From the IMG/VR virus record IMGVR_UViG_3300028558_000033, positions 1 through 56,476 of that record: a stretch of 56,476 bases of DNA. One strand, 5' to 3'. A program made the position numbers and the translations under genes. Source of the DNA: a virus. The notes under the pieces are model-generated. The model was not told where the DNA came from. It saw only the letters and a list, made by a program, of their open reading frames with translations, and did not search any database. Positions 23,028 through 31,763 of this stretch are shown one piece after another (positions within the stretch are counted from its first letter, which is position 1; the number at the start of each line of letters is the position of its first letter).

Positions 23028-25378
23028 GTTTGCTCCGTCGAAGTGATGGCAATGAACTGACGCTGCCAAGGCGTCTGCGTGAATCCTGCGCGCTCACCAA
23101 TCTCTGCCTTGTGACGCGCGGTTGCGCCGGCTGTCTTTCGTCCATCCGTGTTGAGAGCAGCAGACAACTTGATGTCCAGCTTGTTTTCAACTTTCAAGTT
23201 CTTCTTCAGGTCGGAGATGTCCTTGGGCGACATCCGGGACATGTTGTCGCCGCTGGTCGATGTGGCTTGCTGTGCGAGCGACATGCCGCCTGAGTCACCG
23301 GTGCCGGACGCTCCGCCGTTGTCTGCCATCTTGGGGTTGCTTTTGCCCTCGGAAAAATCGTGAATCTTTTGGGCAGTAGCGATAAGGTTGTCATTTCCGA
23401 CGCCGAGCCATGATGTGATGGCATTGAAACCATCAAGCAATGTCGCCAGCATGCCAGCCGCGGATCTGATAGCACCCACAACCCAATGCTCGATGGCGTT
23501 GCCGAGGACTTGTGCGACCACCACGATGCCGTCCCACATTGGCTTGAATTGCTCCCAAATCCATGCGCCAACAGATTTGAGAATTCCAAACCAATGCGTG
23601 ACTTCCCACACCAAGACATCCCATATGGGCATGAGTTGATCGAGGAGCCAGCTGCCAACAGCCTTCAGGACGCCCCAAGCGGCACCGAATATGACCCCAA
23701 GAGCAGCGCCAACTGTGCTGATGTAATCCCATATGAATGTTGCCACGGGCATGATGTAACCCATGATTGTGTTCCAAAACCCTTCGATGGTGCTGCCCAA
23801 GCCCATGACCCAATCGACGGCACCGCCCAACCACTTGAACACTGCTCCGAGTGTCGTCATGATGGTTCCGAGCCATGATACCGCAGTGCTGAGCAACCAA
23901 CTTCCAATGGGCTCAATCCACTCGAGCACCTTGCTGATGAGCGGGAAGATGACACCCTTGAAGAACGTCACAAGGCCGCGGCCGACAGCCGTGAGGAACG
24001 TCCAGATGCCTTCGCCCAACGCCATCAGAGGCGCGCCTAGTTGCTTCAACCCTTCCCAAATGGGTTGGATGTATTGCCAAAGCATCATTGCTGCTCGTTT
24101 GATGGTGTCGAATGTTGACTCACCATCTTCACGGAACGCGAGGAATGCAAGCGCCAAACCGCCAACAACAAGGCCGATGGGCAATAAGAACGGCATCAAG
24201 AATGATGCGGCGCTGATCAGGGCGCTGCCGATGGTCATGGCAATTTGGACCAATGCCCAGATCTTCGACGTGATGCTGGTGATGATGCCGATAATTGGAA
24301 CAGCAACTGTCATAATCAATGCAATTTGGGTCGCAATAGATGCGATTGTGCCGGCGGCCTTGCCGAAGTCGATGCCAAGAGATCCGGCCCAAGCCCGTGT
24401 CTTGTCGATGGCCCCGCTCAACCATTCATATGCGGTCTTGAGGTGGCCGTAGAATGTGATTACCTGTTCGACCAAAAAATCCCAAACAGGAACAAGCTTT
24501 GCGCTGATCGTCTCAGAAACACCATTAAGAGAATCGCTCCATGAGAAACCAACATCCACCAGACGCTTGATGGTCTTTTCGATGGACTCGAACAAACCAC
24601 CAAAAGCGCCACGCAGTGTCTTCATGATGATGGACTGCAGCGTTGTCCATGTTGCTCCAAACGACTCTCCAACCTTGTCGCCGTACTTGCCAAACTGTTG
24701 GCTGATTTCCAGCACGCGTTTCAACCTGTCTTCAGGCTTCAGCGCCGCCCATTCCTGGTTGGTCTCCTTCAAAAGGCCCATGCTCTTGATCATGCCAACA
24801 AACGGATCGCGGTTGTTCATCATGCCGCGGGCCATGCGCTGGAGTGAGCCAGCAACATCGTCAAAGGACAACCCGGCTGACTTCAGTGCGCCAGCCATGA
24901 TCATGGCGCCCTTAGTCACAGCGATCATTTGATTTGACGTAGCGCCAAGGCCGATCAATCCGGGTGACACCTTTTGGAAGACGCGCACCGCATCCTCCGT
25001 GGTGCCCATGGTGTCAGCTGCGACTTTGGCCAAGCGTGGCATGATTTGGTCGGCCAACTCGTACATCTCATCATAGGAGCGATGGGATGCAGCACTGAAA
25101 ACGATGGCAAGGCCCATTTTTGCCTGGGCAACTTGTTCGTTGGCTTCGAGTCCCTTGTGGACCAATTGCTCCAAGCCAACACCCAAGCCAAGGCCTGTGA
25201 CCAAACTCATAGCGCTGAACTTGGACATCGAACCTTGAAGGTGCCCGATGTGTCCGCTTAACCCCTCCGCAGCATGGTCAACTCGATGAAAGCCTTCTTC
25301 AGCGACACGCATCTTGTTGACTGCTTGATCAGCATCAAACTTCAACACACCGCCGAGTCCCAAGGATTCAAATGCCAT
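23024..25378 (-). CDS. Tape measure protein
   Basis: 784 aa, largely alpha-helical. The N-terminus (VNKMRVAEEGFHRVDHAAEGL) and the following segment match TP901-type tape measures. Several long hydrophobic stretches occur between about residues 340 and 430 and further Trp-rich hydrophobic helices between 430 and 680, typical of the part thought to enter the host membrane. At about 1.5 Angstrom per residue this predicts a tail of roughly 115-120 nm. ATG start with AGGA upstream. It follows the frameshifted chaperone pair, as in nearly all long-tailed phages. Confidence 0.9.
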   Translation of the reverse strand: MAFESLGLGGVLKFDADQAVNKMRVAEEGFHRVDHAAEGLSGHIGHLQGSMSKFSAMSLVTGLGLGVGLEQLVHKGLEANEQVAQAKMGLAIVFSAASHRSYDEMYELADQIMPRLAKVAADTMGTTEDAVRVFQKVSPGLIGLGATSNQMIAVTKGAMIMAGALKSAGLSFDDVAGSLQRMARGMMNNRDPFVGMIKSMGLLKETNQEWAALKPEDRLKRVLEISQQFGKYGDKVGESFGATWTTLQSIIMKTLRGAFGGLFESIEKTIKRLVDVGFSWSDSLNGVSETISAKLVPVWDFLVEQVITFYGHLKTAYEWLSGAIDKTRAWAGSLGIDFGKAAGTIASIATQIALIMTVAVPIIGIITSITSKIWALVQIAMTIGSALISAASFLMPFLLPIGLVVGGLALAFLAFREDGESTFDTIKRAAMMLWQYIQPIWEGLKQLGAPLMALGEGIWTFLTAVGRGLVTFFKGVIFPLISKVLEWIEPIGSWLLSTAVSWLGTIMTTLGAVFKWLGGAVDWVMGLGSTIEGFWNTIMGYIMPVATFIWDYISTVGAALGVIFGAAWGVLKAVGSWLLDQLMPIWDVLVWEVTHWFGILKSVGAWIWEQFKPMWDGIVVVAQVLGNAIEHWVVGAIRSAAGMLATLLDGFNAITSWLGVGNDNLIATAQKIHDFSEGKSNPKMADNGGASGTGDSGGMSLAQQATSTSGDNMSRMSPKDISDLKKNLKVENKLDIKLSAALNTDGRKTAGATARHKAEIGERAGFTQTPWQRQFIAITSTEQT

Positions 25379-25387
25379 TGGCTTGTC

Positions 25388-25555
25388 CTATTTCACTGTT
25401 GGCGCCGTCTGCGCGTTGGCTATCTTTTCAGCCTCCTGCCGTTTTGTCTCGTTCAACTTCTTGAGCAGCCAGACGCGTTCGCGCTGTGTACGTTGCCACA
25501 AGCCCACATCCGTGATGCCTGGAATGCTGTACAACAGCGCGAATTCTTGCTCCAT
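25388..25555 (-). CDS. Tail assembly chaperone, -1 frame extension (T part)
   Basis: Small 55-codon frame between chaperone and tape measure, starting at ATG 25555. It is more likely translated as the C-terminal extension of the upstream gene: after a -1 slip at 25591-25597 the frame continues without a stop (LSWCPGDTWVSLMEQEF and onward) to the TAG at 25388, adding 67 residues. The -1 frame is closed by a TGA only one codon before the slip site. Independent initiation at ATG 25555 (GGTGAG upstream) is also possible. The peptide is Lys/Glu/Gln-rich and helical, like the T part of lambda gpGT, which binds the tape measure. Confidence 0.75.
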   Translation of the reverse strand: MEQEFALLYSIPGITDVGLWQRTQRERVWLLKKLNETKRQEAEKIANAQTAPTVK

Positions 25556-25560
25556 GAGAC

Positions 25561-26415
25561 TCACCCAGGTGTCGCCTGGACACCACGAGAGAAAAAACGG
25601 TCATACACCCAGTTGATTGGTTGTATGAACTTGTGGTTGCAACCTTTTCTGTCGCATTGCAGATCAAGCGACATCTTCGGGCCTGCGGCGGCATCTTCGA
25701 TCCAGCGTTTGCAGGTCTCCAAGTCATACTTGGACATCTCATCCAGGTCCTCATTGTTGAGGACAAAAGGCTCGGATGGGTCGCCTTCAGCTTTCACGAT
25801 GGACGTGCGGATCACCAAGCTGTCGCGCTCAGCCTCATTGGTTGAGGCGAAGTCCTGATTGGACGCGACGTCCCATTTCAAGGGCATGATCTTGAAGATG
25901 TTGAGGGTTTTACCACGGATTTGAAGGCCATCACGCAACGGCATCATGGCCGACAGATCCGTGATGGCGTCCGGGATGACTTTGACTTCCATGGTCCCGA
26001 GCAATGCGTTGATCTTCATGTGATTGGAACAACGTGGACACGATGGCTCCATTTTCACGGGCTCGTCAGGGCCCATGGCCTCGTAACGTGCCATGACGTA
26101 CATGTACATCACGTCTGCCATGTTCATTTGCGTCAGAAACAACTCACGCTCGCCATCCTTCATGTTGTCAAATGACTTTGAGCCAATGGAGTGCGCCATG
26201 ATGGACATGGCGCGCGTCACGAATTCGCCGAACGTGGCACCGCGCAGTTTTTCCTTGGCTTCGCTGATTTGACGCTCCAGCTTGAACTTGAAGGGGCGGA
26301 GCTTGAAGTTGCGTTGGCGCGGGGTGTTTGGGGCTGCTGCAATGCCGATAGGCAGGTTGCAACCCAGCTCTTGCAGGGTCTTGATCTCAAGTCGGTTTGG
26401 TTTTTTGCTGTCCAT
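25561..26415 (-). CDS. Tail assembly chaperone, zero-frame product (G part), zinc-binding
   Basis: 284 aa from ATG 26415 (GGAG seven bases upstream; an earlier GTG at 26433 is less likely). Helical protein with two cysteine pairs, CPRC near residue 127 and CDRKGC near 263, which probably bind zinc. T4 gp26-like baseplate proteins also carry such motifs and are an alternative identity. The chaperone call rests on position between tail tube and tape measure and on the -1 frameshift signal near its 3' end (25591-25597), which would yield a 342-aa fusion with the downstream 55-codon frame. Needed in lambda-like phages to keep the tape measure soluble and recruit tube subunits. Confidence 0.75.
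   Translation of the reverse strand: MDSKKPNRLEIKTLQELGCNLPIGIAAAPNTPRQRNFKLRPFKFKLERQISEAKEKLRGATFGEFVTRAMSIMAHSIGSKSFDNMKDGERELFLTQMNMADVMYMYVMARYEAMGPDEPVKMEPSCPRCSNHMKINALLGTMEVKVIPDAITDLSAMMPLRDGLQIRGKTLNIFKIMPLKWDVASNQDFASTNEAERDSLVIRTSIVKAEGDPSEPFVLNNEDLDEMSKYDLETCKRWIEDAAAGPKMSLDLQCDRKGCNHKFIQPINWVYDRFFSRGVQATPG
25575..25597 (-). promoter_or_regulatory. Programmed -1 ribosomal frameshift signal
   Basis: On the minus strand the zero-frame codons CGT TTT TTC contain the canonical X XXY YYZ heptamer T TTT TTC (plus 25591-25597). Six nucleotides later comes a hairpin GGTGTC-CAGGC-GACACC, with an alternative CCAGG-CGACA-CCTGG stem overlapping it. Slippery site, spacer and stem match known tail-chaperone frameshift signals. 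The -1 frame is open from one codon before the slip to 25388. Confidence 0.85.
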
Positions 26416-26458
26416 CTTCCATCTCCAATTCACGCAAAAGCGTGTTGTGAGTTGGATG

Positions 26459-26480
26459 GGCGGAGCGCGGCCGCTCCGCC
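26459..26480 (-). other. Stem-loop between tail tube and chaperone genes
   Basis: GGCGGAGC (26459-26466) pairs perfectly with GCTCCGCC (26473-26480) across a GCGGCC loop, in the 79-bp gap after the tail tube stop. There is no T-tract on the minus strand, so it is more likely an attenuator or mRNA-stabilising hairpin than a full terminator. It could keep abundant tube mRNA in excess over chaperone mRNA. Confidence 0.6.
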
Positions 26481-26494
26481 ATCACAGGTTGTTG

Positions 26495-26935
26495 TTACGT
26501 CAGCGGCTTGATGTCGTCAACCGACATCTTCCAGGTGTCAACCGCCATGTCGCCTTCGTTCTTCATCTCCAGGTCCGAATTCTTGCGACCGGATGTGAAC
26601 ACGCCAATCAGCTGGAACTGGCGTGGCACACCAGCGCCGATCCGTTTCATGATGAGCACGGCCGCCTTCTTGTAGCCGGGTTGAACAGGATCCTTGCCCT
26701 GTTGGAACCAGGTTTCCATGGCCTGAACTTCGATGGCATGGTGGCTGGGAATTTCCATGGTGAACTCGGTCGCTTTGGTGTTGCCGCCGCTGGCACGTGT
26801 CCTATCAGGAAGTTCCACAGTCTCCAACACCTCATCGAGTCCGCTCACCTTCACAGGGGTGAGCGGCGGCATCCCGACAACGATCAGGTTGTATTTGTTG
26901 ACAGCAACGTGATTTTCTTGAATAACGCCTTTCAT
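26495..26935 (-). CDS. Tail tube protein, gp19-like
   Basis: 146 aa, the usual length for contractile-tail tube subunits. ATG start with GGAGGGG upstream, one of the strongest ribosome sites in the window, as expected for an abundant protein. The sequence shows the tube-fold pattern: a variable N-terminus, MPPLTPVKVSGLDEVLETVE, then KATEFTMEIPSHHAIEVQAM and an RQFQLIGVF strand. It lies directly downstream of the sheath. It polymerises as hexamers into the inner tube for DNA passage. Confidence 0.88.
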   Translation of the reverse strand: MKGVIQENHVAVNKYNLIVVGMPPLTPVKVSGLDEVLETVELPDRTRASGGNTKATEFTMEIPSHHAIEVQAMETWFQQGKDPVQPGYKKAAVLIMKRIGAGVPRQFQLIGVFTSGRKNSDLEMKNEGDMAVDTWKMSVDDIKPLT

Positions 26936-26949
26936 TTGAACCCCTCCGA

Positions 26950-29370
26950 TTAGGACGATGACGATGTGGACTCGAAGATGCCGGCATTGCCGATGCGGAT
27001 GATGAACCGCTCGATGGTGTCGGCCAGCTTCAAGCTGATGTCAGCATAGGCATCACCATCAGCCTGTGTGGCGTCGGTGTTGTTCTCGCTGTCAATCTTG
27101 ATGGAACAAGCGTCATCGAACGTCTTGCCCTTCAATGCTCGCTTGGGTTGGTACTCAGGCAAGAACATGCCTGTGATGCTGCTCTTCAGCAGAGCGTAGT
27201 TGTCGGGATCATTGAGCGCGAAGGTGATCCAGTCAAACGACGTGCGGAGCCAGTTCTCATAGTGGCTCATCATCTCGCGCTTGTGAACAAACTTCCATGA
27301 AGGATCAACAGAGATTGACCTGTCACCCCACAGGACGTAGTTGCCCTTGTTCTTCTTGATCAGGTTGATGCCCTGCGGATTGGTCATCTCCTCATTCAAG
27401 ACCGTGGTAAAGGGCAAGCGGACAACCCGGCCCAAGATGACATCGGTTCCAGCGGCAGGCTTGTGGTATCCGCCGTAATTCTTGGCAACCAGCGCCTCCT
27501 TGCCATGAATCATGCCCGTGGCAGGGGTGCGCTTCAGCTGTCCAGGCTTCTCAGGATCCGAAACATCCACGTAAGACGGGAAGCTGACTTTGCCCATATC
27601 ACTCCTGCCCAACGTATCGTTGATGTAGGAGATGGCACCTGCTTCGTCCACGACATCCACCGGGATCTCCGGACGGTATTGCCAGTTGAACGCCTCAGCA
27701 AGGGCAAATCCAGCTTTCTGGATGGACGTACTGGTCCTGTCGGGCGTTGCCAACTTGATCAAGCCCTTATTCTCTGACAGCAACTCACGCGCCGGGGTGA
27801 GTTGGCTGTTGAGTGCCACGGCAGTGTAATCGGTGTCGGACAAGCCAGACAGGCCGTCATAACCGTTGGTTGGAGTGGCATCGGTGTTGTCCGAGCCGCC
27901 CATGCGTTGCCGGTAGAACACCATGAAACGGTCACCAGCGGTCCCGCCGCCGTCGGTGATCAAATCGCCCGACTGCACCGTGATGGTGTTTTGGGTGTTC
28001 GAAACGATGTTGAAGCGCGCCCGCGGCTTGTTAACCAAGTCAGCGCACAACGTCCCGCCAACCAAGCTGTTGGGCTCGAATGGTGTGTAATCGACTTCGA
28101 TGACGTCGCCATCCTTGAACACCACGCTGCCGACCGTGATCGTGATCGGGGGCAACAACGGGCTGTAAGGTGCCGTGAATGCGAAAGCCTGGGCCGTCGT
28201 GTTGACATGCGTCAAAGCATCATGGACAACAGCTCCGCCTGCCAGGCGCTTGGACTTCATCGTGATGGTTGCGTTGCCAGCAGACACAGCGATTTCAAAG
28301 CGCAGAACATCTTTGTAGATGTGCTTTGTCGTGGTGGTTCCCAACGTGTAGGCCGGATTGGGCTGCGGTGAGACGCTGAGGTTGCGTGGCTGGATGCAAA
28401 CGCTGGTCAAGGTCGTGGAAGTTACGGCCGAAATCAAGCTTTGCTCGTTGGCCGGGCGTCGATCCGATGGCGTCGGGTTGGACGGCGACAACAGGTCAGA
28501 AACAACAATGTCATCGTTGCTCTGATCGTCGTTGATGATGCGCACGAAATAGCGCGGCGACGTCGGATCCATGGAGAGATCTGGCCAACGGTTCATCTTT
28601 TGCCCATCGATGTAATAGGCCATGCTGAATTCGCTGGATGGGTTTTGCTCGCCATCATCGTACACAACTTGCATGCAACGCTCGGTGTTGTTGTTGTCGA
28701 TGAAATTGGTCAGCACCAGCGTGTAGCCAAGATTGGTAGGGTCAGATCCGCCAGACAAATCAGCTGACATGTTGTCGTCAGCAGACACCGCAACGACACC
28801 AACCGTGCTGTTGCCAGTGATGGCGTACTGCTTGGTTGGAACACCATCCAGTTGGATGTAGCCACCGGCCCACTCGTCCAAGAGCATGGTCAGAGCAGTG
28901 GTGAGCGCGTTGGCAGCGACAGCACCCGTGTTGGCCATCCGGCGCCAAATGACGCGTCGCCGGCCGGCCCAGCGGCCGCCATTGCCTGCGGTGATACGCA
29001 TGATTGGACGGCTACGGCCGCCCGTAAGAGATTGAACGGTATCGCTCATCTCACGGCTGTAGACGTCGAAGGTGGCAGCGCGGATCGTTGCCGCGGCGAT
29101 GCGCAACAGGTTCAACTCGCCGGCACCCTGCGACTCGGTCCAAAAGTCACGAGCACAGTCAGGACCATCAAAGCCGGAGATCAGATTCCCGGTCTTGCTC
29201 ATCAATGAGCGCAGCGATGACGTCCGGATGAGTTTGTTGGTTGGGCCGCGGTCCAGGGGTGTTGCGTACACCGTCACGCCAAGCGGCGCAGGATCGATGT
29301 TTTTCTGGCCATCTGTTTCTTCGATGACCGTTCCAGCTCCAAGGGTTGGTCCGAATCGCCTTTGGCTCAT
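26950..29370 (-). CDS. Tail sheath protein
   Basis: 806 aa from ATG 29370 (GAGGAG upstream), longer than typical 400-660 aa sheaths. The C-terminal domain is characteristic: NYVLWGDRSIS, KFVHKREMMSHYENWL, NPDNYALLKSSITGMFL, GKTFDDACSIKID and ISLKLADTIERFIIRIG follow the conserved sheath core. The N-terminus (FGPTLGAGTVIEETDGQ, then GVTVYATPLDRGP) also fits. The central ~300 residues form extra beta domains probably exposed on the sheath surface. Its presence defines a contractile tail. Confidence 0.92.
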   Translation of the reverse strand: MSQRRFGPTLGAGTVIEETDGQKNIDPAPLGVTVYATPLDRGPTNKLIRTSSLRSLMSKTGNLISGFDGPDCARDFWTESQGAGELNLLRIAAATIRAATFDVYSREMSDTVQSLTGGRSRPIMRITAGNGGRWAGRRRVIWRRMANTGAVAANALTTALTMLLDEWAGGYIQLDGVPTKQYAITGNSTVGVVAVSADDNMSADLSGGSDPTNLGYTLVLTNFIDNNNTERCMQVVYDDGEQNPSSEFSMAYYIDGQKMNRWPDLSMDPTSPRYFVRIINDDQSNDDIVVSDLLSPSNPTPSDRRPANEQSLISAVTSTTLTSVCIQPRNLSVSPQPNPAYTLGTTTTKHIYKDVLRFEIAVSAGNATITMKSKRLAGGAVVHDALTHVNTTAQAFAFTAPYSPLLPPITITVGSVVFKDGDVIEVDYTPFEPNSLVGGTLCADLVNKPRARFNIVSNTQNTITVQSGDLITDGGGTAGDRFMVFYRQRMGGSDNTDATPTNGYDGLSGLSDTDYTAVALNSQLTPARELLSENKGLIKLATPDRTSTSIQKAGFALAEAFNWQYRPEIPVDVVDEAGAISYINDTLGRSDMGKVSFPSYVDVSDPEKPGQLKRTPATGMIHGKEALVAKNYGGYHKPAAGTDVILGRVVRLPFTTVLNEEMTNPQGINLIKKNKGNYVLWGDRSISVDPSWKFVHKREMMSHYENWLRTSFDWITFALNDPDNYALLKSSITGMFLPEYQPKRALKGKTFDDACSIKIDSENNTDATQADGDAYADISLKLADTIERFIIRIGNAGIFESTSSSS

Positions 29371-29386
29371 ATGCACTCCTCGACTT

Positions 29387-30655
29387 TCATGGTTGACTGT
29401 TTACGGGCGGTGACGGCGCGACACGCGGGTTGAAGCGCATGATGGCTGTCCCCGCTCGTGCCGGCTTGCGGTATGAGCAGACGTCATAGATCATGAACGT
29501 GCCTGAACTTTGGGTCACATCGTTCAGGTTTGGGTTCGTCCCTGTCTTGAATTCATCAATCATCTGCAAGCGGTAAGATTTGTCCAGCGCGCCCGATTTC
29601 AACAGTTGGTTTTTGTCCATGAATTCCACCACTGCTTCAGTAAGTCTGATGAGATCCTGTGTTCCTGGCGCTATCATTAGCATATTGAATCTCACATCAA
29701 AACGATAGGGCGGTGGCACGACGATGGCCGCACCCGTATCACGGTTGGCAACGTGATCATCATTGGCTAACGGCTGAGAATCCACAGCCTCGAAGTCTGT
29801 GATGATCACAGCAGGCACCTTGTCGATTTCGATGAAATCAGGGCTCGTCTCGTGCAATGCAATCATGGGCTCAACGATGGCCTTGATGAAGGCCTGATTT
29901 CCTACCGGGATTGGGGCTGTCAGTGTTGCGATTCCTGTGGTGGCGTTGAAGCTTGATAGCAAATCAGCGTCGTGGCCGGGATCCGCTGTGTGGTTGAAGA
30001 TGCTGTCACAACCCTGAAGGTTGAACGGAGCAACATCTTGTTTCACAGCCTTGCCGACGTCCAAATTGTAACCGCCAGGGATTGGGACTTTGTATGCAAA
30101 ATCGGCAATATAACCAACACCACGCAGGCTGGGAACCAACGTCCTGATCATCAAGTCTTCAAGGAAGTCAGTGACACGCGAGGCCCAACACAACTTCAAT
30201 TCTGCCACCTTTGGTGTCACGCGTGCGTCGCTTGTTGACAACTGAATCAAAAAGCCGATGGCCTTTGCCACAGGGTTGAGGCTGGCGATGTGATTGGCCA
30301 AATCCAAATCTGTGTTCCATGTGGTCCCAACGGTTGTTGTCCACGTTGTGCCATTCCAAACGTAAGTGTGCACGCCATCGGTGACGCGATACCTCACAGA
30401 CGTCACGACGGTGCCGCCAATGCAGCCTTGCTTCACAAGAGCCTCAAACAACAACCACTGCTTCACGGAAGTCGGCATGAACAACCCAGTCGTCACAACA
30501 CCAGGCGTGAGCGGGTAACCTGTTGGCCCTGGTGTCAGTTCAAGACGCTGCGTGCTGGGGTTGAGGCGCACGACTGACGGATCTGAAAACGTCGTCAGCT
30601 TGCGTTCGTCCTCAGTGAAAGTCCATCGTTTGATGAGGGTGGATGTTTTGGCCAA
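29387..30655 (-). CDS. Structural protein between neck and sheath genes
   Basis: 422 aa, read from TTG 30655 because an in-frame stop lies just upstream and there is no earlier start; the ribosome site is weak, so the true start may be internal. I do not recognise a family. The N-terminal half is beta-rich with Thr repeats (WNGTTWTTTVGTTW); the C-terminal half has an alpha/beta pattern (AFIKAIVEPMIALHE, DLIRLTEAVVEFMDKN). Between the gpG-like gene and the sheath, a tail-terminator, tail-completion or sheath-cap role is plausible. Adhesion is less likely. Confidence 0.55.
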   Translation of the reverse strand: MAKTSTLIKRWTFTEDERKLTTFSDPSVVRLNPSTQRLELTPGPTGYPLTPGVVTTGLFMPTSVKQWLLFEALVKQGCIGGTVVTSVRYRVTDGVHTYVWNGTTWTTTVGTTWNTDLDLANHIASLNPVAKAIGFLIQLSTSDARVTPKVAELKLCWASRVTDFLEDLMIRTLVPSLRGVGYIADFAYKVPIPGGYNLDVGKAVKQDVAPFNLQGCDSIFNHTADPGHDADLLSSFNATTGIATLTAPIPVGNQAFIKAIVEPMIALHETSPDFIEIDKVPAVIITDFEAVDSQPLANDDHVANRDTGAAIVVPPPYRFDVRFNMLMIAPGTQDLIRLTEAVVEFMDKNQLLKSGALDKSYRLQMIDEFKTGTNPNLNDVTQSSGTFMIYDVCSYRKPARAGTAIMRFNPRVAPSPPVNSQP

Positions 30656-30666
30656 GATGGTCTATG

Positions 30667-31341
30667 CTAACTTGAACCGCCCTCATTGGTCCCGCCTTTG
30701 GGTTGCCCAGCCAATGTCGCGGCGGCTGCCTTTTTCCATATTGCTTGGCAGTGCTTGATAACAGTCGGATCCTTGAAAACTTCTGCGATGAACTGCCTTG
30801 GAGGGATGATGATGACTTTGGTCGATCGCTTCAGCGGCCGGATGTTCTTGATCTCATCGCCGAGTGCCTTGGCCATCTCTGCTGCTTGGGCATGCAACTC
30901 CGTTGCCGACATCTCACCTTGCCCGACTTTGTAGAGCGCTTGGAACATGCCATGCATCTTGTCAGTGACTCTGATGCTCAACCCCTCGTGCACAACTTCG
31001 GCGATGTTGACCATGTCTTTGCCATCGACCATGGTGCCTCGCAACACGCCAACGAATGCAGATCGCCAATCGATGGTCTTGGTGGCGATTGAGTTGAACA
31101 GATCTGCACCGCGCCCAACCAGCGGCTTGGACGAGTGCTTGATCATGATGGTCAGTTTGGAATTTGCCCCATAAGCTGTGCCTGATTGGATGCGCTTGCG
31201 AATCCTCCCACGCACATAAAGAGCAGCCTTGGCAGTAGCACCACCGATGGCGGTGCGAACATCCTCTTTCAACCTGCCGGCATCCAATGCGTGCTTCATT
31301 CCGTGCCAAGCTCCGTAACGGATGAAGCCGATGTCAGCCAT
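30667..31341 (-). CDS. Tail completion/virion morphogenesis protein, gpG- or gp10-like
   Basis: 224 aa, alpha-helical. KAALYVRGRIRKRIQSG near the N-terminus and a later VIIIPPRQFIAEVFK match HK97 gp10/Mu gpG-type tail-completion proteins, which cap the tail before head joining; in that family the motif RPFL or PRQF introduces the last helix. The C-terminus is Ala/Gly-rich. It starts with a TGATG overlap with the upstream stop. Length is somewhat above the usual 120-200 aa. Confidence 0.7.
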   Translation of the reverse strand: MADIGFIRYGAWHGMKHALDAGRLKEDVRTAIGGATAKAALYVRGRIRKRIQSGTAYGANSKLTIMIKHSSKPLVGRGADLFNSIATKTIDWRSAFVGVLRGTMVDGKDMVNIAEVVHEGLSIRVTDKMHGMFQALYKVGQGEMSATELHAQAAEMAKALGDEIKNIRPLKRSTKVIIIPPRQFIAEVFKDPTVIKHCQAIWKKAAAATLAGQPKGGTNEGGSS

Positions 31342-31763
31342 CAGTTGTTGGGGGAACGGTCTGAGAAATGGAATTTGTAACCTTGCGCCCCATTCACAGC
31401 CGGATCATGGATGCAAGGTTCAACGAACGTGATGTACAACGCCAACCCGGTGTCGGTGCCGATGGCAACGATGCGGTCACCGTACGCAAAACGATTGCCT
31501 GCTCCCAACTTTTTGTCCAAATCGCGCCGTAAGCACAACACATATCCGGTACTTTCAAACCGCACGCCGCCGGCCTTGATGTCTGGATCCTTCTTGCGCT
31601 GCCATTTCACCTGGCCTTGGATGCTGATGCCTGGGGCATCTCCTTCAGCAGCCGCGGATCGCGCGCCGTGCACAGGGTGCCGGGTGTCCTGGTCCATGAT
31701 CATCACGGCGCTGGACAGTTGTTCCACAACAATCCCCACCGGGTGTTGCAAATTGACGATCAT
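31341..31763 (-). CDS. Head-tail joining (neck) protein, unassigned family
   Basis: 140 aa from ATG 31763, an ATGA overlap with the upstream stop (a TTG four codons earlier is less likely). Beta-rich protein with GISIQGQVKWQRK, ESTGYVLCLRRDL and RFAYGDRIVAIG. Its size and place between the connector-like gene and the gpG-like gene fit a head-closure or stopper subunit such as SPP1 gp16 or HK97 gp9. The family cannot be fixed by eye. Confidence 0.6.
   Translation of the reverse strand: MIVNLQHPVGIVVEQLSSAVMIMDQDTRHPVHGARSAAAEGDAPGISIQGQVKWQRKKDPDIKAGGVRFESTGYVLCLRRDLDKKLGAGNRFAYGDRIVAIGTDTGLALYITFVEPCIHDPAVNGAQGYKFHFSDRSPNN

Noticed and set aside
25428-25766. 112-codon minus-strand frame over the chaperone end
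   Set aside because: Third frame unrelated to the -1 extension; no ribosome site.
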